Part shown: one piece after another, positions 43,680 to 51,830 of the stretch
How positions within the stretch are numbered: the first letter of the stretch is position 1
How the letters are laid out: each line of letters begins with the position of its first letter
DNA from: BP-464 sp045805505
GTDB taxonomy: Bacteria; Actinomycetota; Thermoleophilia; Solirubrobacterales; Solirubrobacteraceae
Assembly: GCA_045805505.1 (NCBI GenBank)
Contig: JBJMLA010000141.1
Location: 62,001 to 126,000 of the forward strand
DNA: 64,000 bases
Reading direction: 5' to 3'
Position numbers and translations under genes: made by a program
Notes under the pieces: generated by a model
The model's database searches: none
The model's input: the letters and a program-made list of their open reading frames with translations, nothing else
What the model was told of the DNA's origin: nothing

Positions 43680-43920
43680 CAAAGATGGACGGATGGCCGA
43701 TTGTCCGCGACCGTGTATTGGACCGATACTTCCGGCGTCGGGCAAAGGGTGACGTTGCCTCATACGCAGTGCCACTCTTTCTTCGGCCTCATAGGTCTGG
43801 GCGAAGCCGCATCGAATCGGCGCCTCCCGCCGCCCAGACCACCTAATCGGCCCCATCAAGGCACGTACCCCTGCCCGTCCTGACGGGGCCACCTTTGGAA
43901 GCCGCCTTCGGGCGGCTTCC
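43680..43920 (+). ncRNA. Candidate structured ncRNA (323-nt gap after Ppx)
   Basis: The 323-nt region between Ppx and the next small gene has strong nested structure: perfect 10-bp arms 43794-43803 with 43831-43840, a 6-bp G/C stem (GGCCCC near 43849 with GGGGCC near 43875), and a UUCG terminator at 43897-43920. The only ORF there (43701-43883, 60 aa) has no family or ribosome-site support. The RNA class is not recognised; it is not a tRNA or an obvious 4.5S or 6S RNA. Confidence 0.4.
43897..43920 (+). terminator. UUCG-loop terminator
   Basis: Perfect 10-bp stem (43897-43906 with 43911-43920), TTCG loop, followed by AGACTTTAA. It is a strong intrinsic terminator candidate for the dehydrogenase-Ppx transcript or the preceding structured RNA. 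Confidence 0.85.
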
Positions 43921-43999
43921 AGACTTTAAGCCCCCCCTTAGCTCGGGCCGCCGATCGGCTGTTACGGTCGCAGACGTCCCCGAACGAGAGGAGCCCACC

Positions 44000-44167
44000 A
44001 TGGCGACCATGCAGCAGCCGCTGTACACGTCCGCCCCGATCCTCGACTACGACGATGAGCCGCAGACGCCGCTCACCGACGAGGAGATGCTTGACAGCGC
44101 AGGGGTGATGACGCTCGAGTCAGAGCAGTTCGACGCCGCGATCCTGGAGGCGCTGGTCTCGCCCTGA
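44000..44167 (+). CDS. Small acidic 55-aa protein
   Basis: ATG 44000 is preceded by a strong GAGAGGAG site 8 nt upstream. The protein is acidic, without a signal peptide or transmembrane helix, with a 'TPLTDEEMLDSAGVMTLESE' helix-prone stretch. No Cys is present. I recognise no family; a modified-peptide precursor or small regulator is possible but not supported. A 9-bp perfect hairpin (44204-44212 with 44218-44226) follows, before the collagen-like gene. Confidence 0.55.
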   Translation: MATMQQPLYTSAPILDYDDEPQTPLTDEEMLDSAGVMTLESEQFDAAILEALVSP

Positions 44168-44248
44168 GTGGCGCGTTGGCGCTCAAGAAGTAAAATCCGG
44201 CAACCGACGGCGATCCCCGCCGTCGGCAGCCGGCCAAGGGAGACATGG

Positions 44249-45040
44249 ATGTCACTTCGCGGGAGCAGGTCCTTTGCCAACGTCACGTCGGTCCTGGCGC
44301 TGATCGTCGCGCTGGGCGGTACGACGTACGCCGCGGTCACCGTCACGGGCAGGGATGTCAGGGACGGCTCCTTGACCGGCCGTGACGTCAGGAACGGATC
44401 GCTGTCAGGCGCCGACGTACGCGACAACTCGATCGACGGATCCGACATCCGCCGAGACGCGATCAACAGCGACGACATCGAGGACGGCTCGCTCACCGCC
44501 GCCGACCTACGCCCCGGAGCGGCGACGGGCGCGGCCGGGCCGAAGGGCGACGCGGGGGCGAAGGGCGACGCGGGTCCCGCCGGCGCCACCGGGCCGAAGG
44601 GCGCCACCGGCGCTACCGGGCCGGACGGCTCGGCCGTCGTCGCCCGGGTGCAGGCCACCGGCCCCGTGACGACCACGGCTGCGAACACCCCGGTCGCCGT
44701 GCCGTTGCGCGGCGCGACGTGGACGCAGGCCGCTGACGAGATCAGCGTCTACCACGGCTTCGCCAGGCTCACCCTGCCCGCGGGCTGTGGGGCCGGCATC
44801 GACATCATCTCCGTCCGCGTCTACCTCACCGACGAGGCCGGCACCCCGCGGCTCATCGGAAGCACCGTTCTCCAGGGCCCGGGCACCAACGTGCTCTCCG
44901 CAATGAACATCGGCGTGTTCGACCTCCCACCGGGAACGCCGACGAGCCGGACGTTCTCCGCCGACGTGCAGGACGATTGCCCGGGCAGCGCGCACGCCAC
45001 GCTCGACTCCCTGGACATCGTGGCCGTCGGGACGAAGTAG
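44249..45040 (+). CDS. Secreted collagen-like repeat protein
   Basis: A 263-aa protein with signal/membrane segment ('FANVTSVLALIVALGGTTYA'), then repeated D-x-R-D-G-S-L-T-G-type units ('GRDVRDGSLTGRDVRNGSLS' and further degenerate copies), then ~10 Gly-X-Y triplets ('GAAGPKGDAGAKGDAGPAG') and a ~130-residue beta-rich C-terminal domain. The ATG is preceded by AAGGGAG. It is the second of three paralogues in the window. Its stop faces the TPP-enzyme gene with only 6 nt between. Confidence 0.87.
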   Translation: MSLRGSRSFANVTSVLALIVALGGTTYAAVTVTGRDVRDGSLTGRDVRNGSLSGADVRDNSIDGSDIRRDAINSDDIEDGSLTAADLRPGAATGAAGPKGDAGAKGDAGPAGATGPKGATGATGPDGSAVVARVQATGPVTTTAANTPVAVPLRGATWTQAADEISVYHGFARLTLPAGCGAGIDIISVRVYLTDEAGTPRLIGSTVLQGPGTNVLSAMNIGVFDLPPGTPTSRTFSADVQDDCPGSAHATLDSLDIVAVGTK

Positions 45041-45046
45041 CCGGCG

Positions 45047-46687
45047 CTAGGCCAGGTTCGACCGCCGCGGGTAGATCACCGCGGGGTCGGTCAGCACGTT
45101 GACCAGCGCGGGCCTGCCGGCCTCGAAGGCCCGCGCCAGCGCCGGCTTGAGGTCGGCCGGCGCAGAGACGAGCTCGCCGTGGCCGCCGAGTGCCTCGACG
45201 ACCTGGTCATACCGGGTCTCGGGCGTCAGCTCGGCCGCCACGGAGTAGCCGTAGAGGAACTCCATCGGGTGCTTCTCGAGCGCCCAGATGCCGTTGTTGC
45301 CCATCACGCCGACGACGTTGACGCCGTGGCGGGCCAGCGTGTCGAACTCCATGCCGGAGAAGCCGAACGCGCCGTCGCCGAGCAGCAGCACGACCTGCTT
45401 GTCGGGTCGCGCGAGCTTGGCCGCCAGCGCGTAGCCGGGGCCGGCGCCGAGGCAGCCGTACGGGCCGGGATCCAGCCAGCAGCCCGGCTCGTAGCTGGGC
45501 ACCACGCGCCCCGCATAGGAGACGAAGTCGCCGCCGTCGCCGATGATGATCGCGTCGCGGTCGAGGACCTCGCCGAGCTCCTTGTAGAGGCGCATCGGGT
45601 GCAGCGGCGCGCGGTCGTCGTTGAGCTCGGCCTCCTCCCCCGCGCGCTTCTCGTCCTCCTCGGCGCGCAGAGCGCTGACCCAGCTCGACGAGTCGGCGCC
45701 GCCCGCCGCGCCCGAGCGCAGTGCGTCGAGCGCGCGCGGGACCGAGCCGTAGAGCTCGGCGGCCACCGTGCGCGGGTGGTCGCGCACCGGCTCGGCGCGG
45801 TCGAGCACGATCAGCTCGGTCTCCTCGCCGAACGATCCGCCGAAGCCCAGCCGGAAGTCCATCGGCACCCCGACGATCAGCGCCACGTCGGCGCCCTTGA
45901 GCCCGTGCCCTCGCGCGCGGGAGAAGAACAGCTCGTGGTCGGCGGGCACCGAGCCGCGCGCCAGGCCGTTGAGGAAGACCGGGATCCGCAGCTCCTCGGC
46001 GAGCGCCAGCAGCGCGGTCTCGGCGTGCGCCCAGTAGGCGTTGGTGCCGGCCATGATCACCGGGCGCTCGGCGTCGCGCAGCAGCTCGACGGCGCGGTCG
46101 AGAGCATTGCCGTCGACGTCGGACTCCTCGATCGACACCGGCCTGTTGTCGGGCGCGTCGCCCTCCATGAAGACGAAGTCCAGCGGGAAGTCGACGAACG
46201 CCGGCCCGGTGTGCGGGGTCAGCGCGGCGGTGAACGCCTCGTCGACGAGGCCGGGGATCTCGGCGGTCGACTCGGGCGTCGCGGCGTACTTGGTCACGGG
46301 CCGCACGAACGGCACGTGGTCGATCTCCTGCAGCGAGCCCTGCCCCCAGCGCATCGCCGGCGCCCGGCCGCCGAGCACGACCATCGGCGAGTTGTTCATC
46401 ATCGCCGAGGCCATCGCGCTCATGCCGTTGGTCACGCCGGGGCCCGCGGTCAGCGCGGCCACGCCCGGCTCGCGAGTGACCTTCGCCCAGCCCTCCGCGG
46501 CGAACGCGGCGGCCTGCTCGTGGCGGACGTCGACGATGTCGATGCCCTCGGCGCGGCAGCCGTCGAAGATCGAGAACAGGTGGCCGCCCGACAGCGTGAA
46601 GAGCTTCGTCACGCCCTGGGCCTTGAGCCGCTTGGCGACCAGCCGGCCGCCGTGGACCTGCGTTCCCTGCTCGGTGTCGGAGGACAT
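45047..46687 (-). CDS. TPP-dependent acetolactate synthase-like enzyme
   Basis: A 546-aa thiamine-diphosphate enzyme of the acetolactate synthase/oxalyl-CoA decarboxylase superfamily. The catalytic Glu lies in 'VDVRHEQAAAFAAEGWAKVT'. 'VAALTAGPGVTNGMSAMA' and the C-terminal TPP/Mg motif 'LLGDGAFGFSGMEFDTLAR' to 'GVMGNNGIWA' (G-D-G ... N-N) are clear. The central domain keeps the 'VIMAGTNAYWA' ligand-binding region. Without a regulatory subunit gene beside it, a catabolic decarboxylase or ligase role is as likely as branched-chain biosynthesis. Confidence 0.9.
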   Translation of the reverse strand: MSSDTEQGTQVHGGRLVAKRLKAQGVTKLFTLSGGHLFSIFDGCRAEGIDIVDVRHEQAAAFAAEGWAKVTREPGVAALTAGPGVTNGMSAMASAMMNNSPMVVLGGRAPAMRWGQGSLQEIDHVPFVRPVTKYAATPESTAEIPGLVDEAFTAALTPHTGPAFVDFPLDFVFMEGDAPDNRPVSIEESDVDGNALDRAVELLRDAERPVIMAGTNAYWAHAETALLALAEELRIPVFLNGLARGSVPADHELFFSRARGHGLKGADVALIVGVPMDFRLGFGGSFGEETELIVLDRAEPVRDHPRTVAAELYGSVPRALDALRSGAAGGADSSSWVSALRAEEDEKRAGEEAELNDDRAPLHPMRLYKELGEVLDRDAIIIGDGGDFVSYAGRVVPSYEPGCWLDPGPYGCLGAGPGYALAAKLARPDKQVVLLLGDGAFGFSGMEFDTLARHGVNVVGVMGNNGIWALEKHPMEFLYGYSVAAELTPETRYDQVVEALGGHGELVSAPADLKPALARAFEAGRPALVNVLTDPAVIYPRRSNLA

Positions 46688-46696
46688 GCCGAAACC

Positions 46697-48268
46697 CTAT
46701 GCGGTGCTGCGCGGCGCCGCCGTGCGCGCGCTGACCACCGGCGCCTCGGCGGGCTCGAGCGCGGGCGCCCACAGCCGGACCTTCTCCGACTTGCCCTTCA
46801 GCGCCACCGTCGCGCGCGGCTCGACGCTCACCGAGTCCTCGGCGAGCAGGCACCGCGTCGCCTCGGTGATCAGCACCTCGTCGCCGGTGTCGCGCGTGAC
46901 CTCCTCGACGCGAGCGGCGGTGTTGACCGCGTCGCCGATGACCGTGAACTCGACGTGACCGCCGCCGCCCACGGTGCCGGCGACGACCGGCCCGGAGTTG
47001 ATGCCGATGCCGATCTGGAGGTCCTCGCCGTAGCGCTCGCGCACCAGGCAGGCGATCTCGAGCGCCGCCGCGACCGCGCGATCGGCGTGATCGTGCAAAC
47101 GGTCGGGCGCGCCGAAGACGCCGAGCAGGCCGTCGCCGATGAACTTGTTGGCGTGCCCCCCGTGGCAGGCCAGCACCGGCACGATCGTCCCGAAGAACTC
47201 GTTGAGGCGCGCGACGACCTCACCGGCGCTCGAGCGCTCGGCAAAGGCGGTGAACGAGCGGATGTCGAGGAACAGGATCGTCACCTCGACCTCCTCGCCC
47301 TCGAGCATCGGGCCCTCCTCCAGCACGCGGTCGGCGACCTGCGGATCGACGAACGCGCCGAACGCCTCGTGCAGGCGCTGGCGCTCCTGCAGGCCGCGCA
47401 TCATCTGGTTGAACGAGCCGGCGAGCCGCCCCGCCTCGTCGGTGCCGGTCATCGGCACGCGGACCGAGAGGTCGCCGGCGGCCACGCGCTCGGTTCCGCG
47501 GCGCAGGTGCCACAGCGGCTGCAGGATGGTGCGCGACAGCAGCACCGAGAGCTCGAAGGAGATGGTGAAGGCGACGACGATCGCCACCACGACGTTGACG
47601 CCGAGGTCCTCGAGCGAGGAGTGCCCGCGTGCGGCGAGCGCGGCCACCGTGACGCCGGTGATGATGTTCATCGCCGGCAGCGCGGCGAGCAGCCGCCACT
47701 TCAGCGGCACCGTCCGCTTGCCCAGCTCGGCGCCGTCGGGCAGCTCGTCGGCGACCTCGGCGATGACCGGGTGCAGGATCAGCTCGCTCATGAAGAAGCG
47801 CAGGAACACCCCGTACATGAGCACGACCGAGGTGCCGGCCATCAGGATCAGGAACGTCGTCACCCCGGGCGTGCCGAGCTCGAGGTACATGTAGATCGTG
47901 ATGGGCAGGATGCTCATGACGATCCACAGCCGCCGCAGCGCGCGCAGGAAGTCGAGCGGCAGCCCGGCCAGCGCCCGCCAGGCCTCGGTGGCGGTCTCAG
48001 GCGTGCGGTTGCCGCGCAGCCAGGCGTCGGCCGGGCGGACGAGGCAGAACGTCGCCCGCAGCGAGAACGCGTTGTCGAGCAGCACCAGCCCCTGGGCGAC
48101 CAGCATGATCCGCCCGAACTGCCAGCCCGACAGGTCCTGATAGAGCGCCAGCAGCCCGACGCCGCCCGCGGCCACGAGATGGGCGAACTGGTACTGCAGG
48201 GCGAGCATCAGCCGCGGATATCGCGGCCCGAGCTTCCGATAGAGCCACCGCAGCGGCGAGCGCTCCAT
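46697..48268 (-). CDS. Membrane adenylate/guanylate cyclase with HAMP domain
   Basis: A 523-aa class III nucleotide cyclase. About six hydrophobic helices occupy residues ~20-270. A HAMP linker ('LHEAFG' preceded by 'GDLSVRVPMTGTDEAGRLAG') leads to the catalytic domain: 'VTILFLDIRSFTAFAER' (metal-binding D-I-R-x-F), 'GGHANKFIGDGLLGVFGAP' (second Asp) and 'FTVIGDAVNTAARVEEV' (transition-state N and R). The 'DxxNTAAR' pattern indicates adenylate cyclase. Signal input is presumably sensed by the membrane part. Confidence 0.93.
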   Translation of the reverse strand: MERSPLRWLYRKLGPRYPRLMLALQYQFAHLVAAGGVGLLALYQDLSGWQFGRIMLVAQGLVLLDNAFSLRATFCLVRPADAWLRGNRTPETATEAWRALAGLPLDFLRALRRLWIVMSILPITIYMYLELGTPGVTTFLILMAGTSVVLMYGVFLRFFMSELILHPVIAEVADELPDGAELGKRTVPLKWRLLAALPAMNIITGVTVAALAARGHSSLEDLGVNVVVAIVVAFTISFELSVLLSRTILQPLWHLRRGTERVAAGDLSVRVPMTGTDEAGRLAGSFNQMMRGLQERQRLHEAFGAFVDPQVADRVLEEGPMLEGEEVEVTILFLDIRSFTAFAERSSAGEVVARLNEFFGTIVPVLACHGGHANKFIGDGLLGVFGAPDRLHDHADRAVAAALEIACLVRERYGEDLQIGIGINSGPVVAGTVGGGGHVEFTVIGDAVNTAARVEEVTRDTGDEVLITEATRCLLAEDSVSVEPRATVALKGKSEKVRLWAPALEPAEAPVVSARTAAPRSTA

Positions 48269-48306
48269 GCCCCCATTGTGGGGGACGGAGTGCGAAGGCG
48301 CCAGTC

Positions 48307-48936
48307 TCAGCCGAAGGCGGTCGCGGCGGCGGCGGCCTCGGGCAGCCGGGCCTCGCCCGCGAACAGCTGGCGGCCGACGCGCAGGGTCGGCAGCTCCCGG
48401 GCGCCCATCTCGACCAGGCGGCGACCGGCGTCCTCGATGGCCTGATCGCGCGCGGTATCGCCCGCGGCGGCCAGGCAGTCCTCCAGCGGGACCCCGGCGG
48501 CGGCGGCGGCCTCGGCCAGCACCTCGGGATCGCCGAGATCGAATCCTCCGCAGTAGGCCAGGCGGCTGGCGGCCAGCACGAACGCGGCGCCCCGGCCGAG
48601 CTCGCAGGCCAGCGCCGCGGCGCGCATCGCGGGCCGCACCTCGGCGGCGAAGGTGTCGGGCCAGATCAGCGGCGCGCCCAGCGCGGCCGCCCGGTCCTCG
48701 GCCTCGGCGGCGAGCCGCTCGACCGGCACGTTGCCGTTCCAGACGATCCGCGCCGAGGCGGGCTGCCAGCGCACGCCGGCGAAGAGCTGATCGACCCGCT
48801 CGGCGGCCAGGTAGGTCTGCGGCAGGGCGAGATCGAACGAGAACGTCGCGCGGGCCGCGCGCGGCCGCGGATGACGCGCCGGGGATCCGGTCGCGAGTGT
48901 GCGGCGGCGTTCTTCGAGTGAGATGACGTTGCCCAT
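48307..48936 (-). CDS. DsbA-family (2-hydroxychromene-2-carboxylate isomerase-like) thioredoxin-fold protein
   Basis: A 209-aa protein from ATG 48936. 'FSFDLALPQTYLAAERVDQL' resembles the F-D-x-x-S-P-x-x-Y-L-A opening of HCCA isomerases and FrnE-like DsbA proteins; there is no C-x-x-C, so it is not a disulfide oxidase. 'LACELGRGAAFVLAASRLAYC' and 'ELPTLRVGRQLFAGEA' (cis-Pro region) complete the fold. The start leaves 165 nt to the divergent HxlR regulator. A glutathione-S-transferase-like isomerase role is possible. Confidence 0.8.
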   Translation of the reverse strand: MGNVISLEERRRTLATGSPARHPRPRAARATFSFDLALPQTYLAAERVDQLFAGVRWQPASARIVWNGNVPVERLAAEAEDRAAALGAPLIWPDTFAAEVRPAMRAAALACELGRGAAFVLAASRLAYCGGFDLGDPEVLAEAAAAAGVPLEDCLAAAGDTARDQAIEDAGRRLVEMGARELPTLRVGRQLFAGEARLPEAAAAATAFG

Positions 48937-49101
48937 GCCTGTACCCCTGCAACGAACCGGGCTGCCCGAACTTGCGGTAAGCCAAAAACAGGGGATCGGC
49001 CATTCGTCCAGTACCGGGCGCTCCTCTTTCCTTGGCCTCACTCACCCGTTTATGGTCTGACGGCCCCACCTCTTCGGTCCGCGGAAAGGCACGAACGCCA
49101 C

Positions 49102-49776
49102 ATGCCCGCTCCTCCCCCTCCCAAGCGCCACCCCTACAACCAGTGGTCGCCCGACGCCCGCGCCCTCGACCTCGTCGGGGACAAGTGGACCCTGCTCATC
49201 GTCCGCGACCTGGCTTCGGGTCCGCGCCGCTTCGTCGAGCTTCAGCGCGTCCTGCCCGGGATCTCGACCGAGCAGTTGCGCTCGCGCCTGAACCGCATGG
49301 TCGCCGACGGCCTGCTGACCCGCCAGCGCTACCGCGAGGTGCCGCCGCGCGTCGACTACGAGCTGACCGAGCGCGCCAAGGAGCTGCTGCCGGTCGTCGG
49401 CGAGCTCGCCCGCTGGGGCTACAACTGGGCCTGGGGCCAGCCGCGTCCCGACGAGGCCATCGACATCGGTGCGATCTTCCGCTGTGCTCCGGGCATGGTC
49501 AGCCTGCCGGCCGACGCGTCGGGCTCGGTCGAGCTCAGCGTGGGCCAGCGGCAGTACTCGCTGGTCTGCGGCAACGGCGGCGTGCGGATCGAGGAGGGCC
49601 CCGCGCCCGACGCCCGCGCCCGGGTGACCGGCAGCGAGCGCGCCTGGATCGAGGCCATGGGCCCCGCGTCCGCGCGCGCCGACCTCGACATCGAGGGCGA
49701 TCGCGGCCTGGCCAACCTCGTGCTCGACGGCTTCAGCACCGTCGCCGCGCAGCAGCGCGGCGTCCGCGCCGCCTAG
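49102..49776 (+). CDS. HxlR-family transcriptional regulator with C-terminal domain
   Basis: A 224-aa protein. The HxlR winged helix is near the N-terminus: 'LDLVGDKWTLLIVRDLASGP' in part, 'FVELQRVLPGISTEQLRSRL', 'GLLTRQRYREVPPRVDYELT'. After residue ~115 comes an additional ~105-residue domain ('GMVSLPADASGSVELSVG' onward) that resembles SCP2-like lipid-binding folds, which could bind an effector. HxlR proteins usually respond to electrophiles or small metabolites. Neighbouring operon targets are unknown. Confidence 0.9.
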   Translation: MPAPPPPKRHPYNQWSPDARALDLVGDKWTLLIVRDLASGPRRFVELQRVLPGISTEQLRSRLNRMVADGLLTRQRYREVPPRVDYELTERAKELLPVVGELARWGYNWAWGQPRPDEAIDIGAIFRCAPGMVSLPADASGSVELSVGQRQYSLVCGNGGVRIEEGPAPDARARVTGSERAWIEAMGPASARADLDIEGDRGLANLVLDGFSTVAAQQRGVRAA

Positions 49777-49796
49777 CGGCGCCGCGCGGGCCAGAC

Positions 49797-49824
49797 GACC
49801 GGGTGGCGCGTTCGCCACCCGGTC
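49797..49824 (+). terminator. Hairpin after the HxlR gene
   Basis: Perfect 12-bp stem (49797-49808 with 49813-49824) and CGTT loop, 20 nt after the regulator stop. No long T-tract. Confidence 0.75.
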
Positions 49825-49867
49825 CACAACTGCGTCCCCCACCGGATTCCGGTGCTAGAACGGGGCC

Positions 49868-51724
49868 ATGAACGCACGGATGCTCGGGGCGATCGCCCTG
49901 CTGCTGGTCGCTCTGCCCACCGCTAGCGCGAGCGCGGGGATCGCCACCGACGCGATGGTGCAGTGCGCCGCGCTCGGCCCCAAGCACCCCGGTTCGCCCG
50001 CCGACGGGCAGATGGGCGACCGGCTGATCGAAGCGTTCCGTGCCGCGGGGCTCGAGACGAGCGCCGAGCGCTTCCACATGCCCGTCTGGGAACCGGGCGC
50101 GACCACGATGTCGATCGCCGCCGGCCCGGGCACCGGCACCGCCTACCCGACCGAGCCGTTCGCCTACAGCGGCGTCGGGCACGTCGCCGCCGAGGTCGTC
50201 GACCTCACCGGCGGCGCCGAGAGCGACTACGACGGCGTCGACGTCAAGGGCAAGATCGTGATGGTCAACCGCAGCGACACCTACCACCGCACGGTCCAGA
50301 TCGAGAGCGCGATCCGCCACGGGGCGGCCGCGATGCTCCTGGTCGCGGGCTCGCCCAAGAACCTCATCCAGACGGGCTCGGTGCGCTGGGGCCAGCGCCC
50401 GCCCTCGCCCATCCCGGCCGTGACGATCGGCCAGAACGACGGCGCCGCGCTGCGCGCCCAGATGGACAGCGGGGCGGTCACGCTCGCGCTCGACGTCGCC
50501 GGCGAGCGGGTCGACAAGGTCGCGCGCAACATCGTCGGCTTCCGCAAGGGCACGCAGTACCCGGACAAGTACGTGGTCGTCGCCGGCCACTACGACTCGT
50601 GGTACGCGGGCGCCTTCGACAACTGCACCGCGGTCGGCTCGCTGCTGCACATCGCCGGTGCGCTCAAGGACAAGGCGCCGGCCTACTCGACCTATTACAT
50701 CGGCTGGGACGCCGAAGAGCCCGGGCTCGTCGGCTCCTACGACTGGATCAGCCGCCATCAGGGGCTGATCGGCGACATCGTGTTGAACGTCAACCTCGAG
50801 GAGACCGCCAGCGCGCTGTTCTACAACGGCGCGAAGCTCGACACCCCGAGCGTGCAGCTGGCCGGCACGACGAGCTCGCCGACGCTGCTGGCCACCGCCG
50901 AGGCGACCGCGGGCTCGAACCTCTTCACGCCGGTGATCGGCCCGATGGCCGCGCTGCGCGGGCTGAGCGGCGGGATCATCCCGACCGACATCGAGGGCTT
51001 CTACGCCCAGGGCGTCCAGGGCCTGACGACGGCCGGGCTGTCGCCGTATTACCACACGACCGACGACACCCAGGACAAGATCAACACCACGGATCTCGAG
51101 CGCATCAGCGACTTCCTCGCCGACCTGGTGTCCAACATCCAGCTGCTGCCGCCCGAGACGCTTGCGCTGCGCGAGGTGCCGACGGTGAAGGTCACCGCGC
51201 CCGCGAGCACGGCGGCCGGCGCGGCCGTCCCGGTCGACGTGCAGGTCACCAACGTCGACGGCTCACCGGTTACGGGCGCCGACGTCGTGGTGCTCGCCGA
51301 CCAGCGCCACAACTGGGCCGTGGCCGAGGGCCGCGCGAAGGACCTCGGCGGCGGCCAGTACCGCTACACGATCCCCGCGGGCGCGACCGACGCGTTCACC
51401 ACCCGCCTGCGCGCGACCGTCAACGATCCGACCTACCTGGCCAATGGCTTCGCGCGCGTCGACCAGCGCAAGGGCGGGCTGCTCAAGGCGGGCACGGTCT
51501 GCCGCAAGGCCCGCGTGGTCCGCCTGCCGGTCGCTTCCGAAGGCCTGACCGGCCTGACCGCCCGCGGGCGCAAGGGCCGCGTGAAGGTCCGCAGGACCGC
51601 CAAGGGCTACGTCGTGCTCGCCGACCTGCGCAAGGTCACCAGCGGTCTCTTCAAGCTCCAGCTCACCGCCACGACCGCCGGCGGCGAGCGCAAACAGAAG
51701 CGCATCTACCGCGCCTGCGCGTAG
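49868..51724 (+). CDS. Secreted M28-family zinc peptidase with PA and C-terminal domains
   Basis: A 618-aa protein with signal peptide ('LGAIALLLVALPTASASA'). Residues ~100-200 form a PA-like insert ('GKIVMVNRSDTYHRTVQIES'), then the M28 di-zinc centre: 'YVVVAGHYDSWYAGAFDNCT' in part (H-x-D and D), 'YYIGWDAEEPGLVGSYD' (E-E) and 'TAGLSPYYHTTDDTQDKI' (H). The last ~180 residues are Ig-like beta ('VPVDVQVTNVDGSPVTGADV'). Likely an exported aminopeptidase. Length is above typical because of this C-terminal region. Confidence 0.92.
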   Translation: MNARMLGAIALLLVALPTASASAGIATDAMVQCAALGPKHPGSPADGQMGDRLIEAFRAAGLETSAERFHMPVWEPGATTMSIAAGPGTGTAYPTEPFAYSGVGHVAAEVVDLTGGAESDYDGVDVKGKIVMVNRSDTYHRTVQIESAIRHGAAAMLLVAGSPKNLIQTGSVRWGQRPPSPIPAVTIGQNDGAALRAQMDSGAVTLALDVAGERVDKVARNIVGFRKGTQYPDKYVVVAGHYDSWYAGAFDNCTAVGSLLHIAGALKDKAPAYSTYYIGWDAEEPGLVGSYDWISRHQGLIGDIVLNVNLEETASALFYNGAKLDTPSVQLAGTTSSPTLLATAEATAGSNLFTPVIGPMAALRGLSGGIIPTDIEGFYAQGVQGLTTAGLSPYYHTTDDTQDKINTTDLERISDFLADLVSNIQLLPPETLALREVPTVKVTAPASTAAGAAVPVDVQVTNVDGSPVTGADVVVLADQRHNWAVAEGRAKDLGGGQYRYTIPAGATDAFTTRLRATVNDPTYLANGFARVDQRKGGLLKAGTVCRKARVVRLPVASEGLTGLTARGRKGRVKVRRTAKGYVVLADLRKVTSGLFKLQLTATTAGGERKQKRIYRACA

Positions 51725-51741
51725 GTCGCGACGCTCGTCGC

Positions 51742-51780
51742 GTCCTGGGTTGTGGGCCATAGTGGCCCACGGGCCAGGAC
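51742..51780. terminator. Large bidirectional hairpin between convergent genes
   Basis: Inner 8-bp perfect stem (51752-51759 with 51763-51770, 3-nt loop) and an outer 7-bp stem (51742-51748 with 51774-51780). It lies between the M28 gene and the end of the mce operon, so it can terminate both. Confidence 0.8.
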
Positions 51781-51830
51781 GCGCATCAGTGCGTGACCTT
51801 CTCGGGCGGCTTGTCGAGGCCCGCGCGCGG

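Noticed and set aside
43701..43883. 60-aa plus-strand ORF in the Ppx downstream gap
   Set aside because: No ribosome-binding site, odd composition and overlap with strong RNA structure; listed instead as a candidate ncRNA.
45047..46687. Standard acetolactate synthase (ilvB) call
   Set aside because: No ilvN or ilvC neighbour and no support for branched-chain specificity, so only the superfamily is named.
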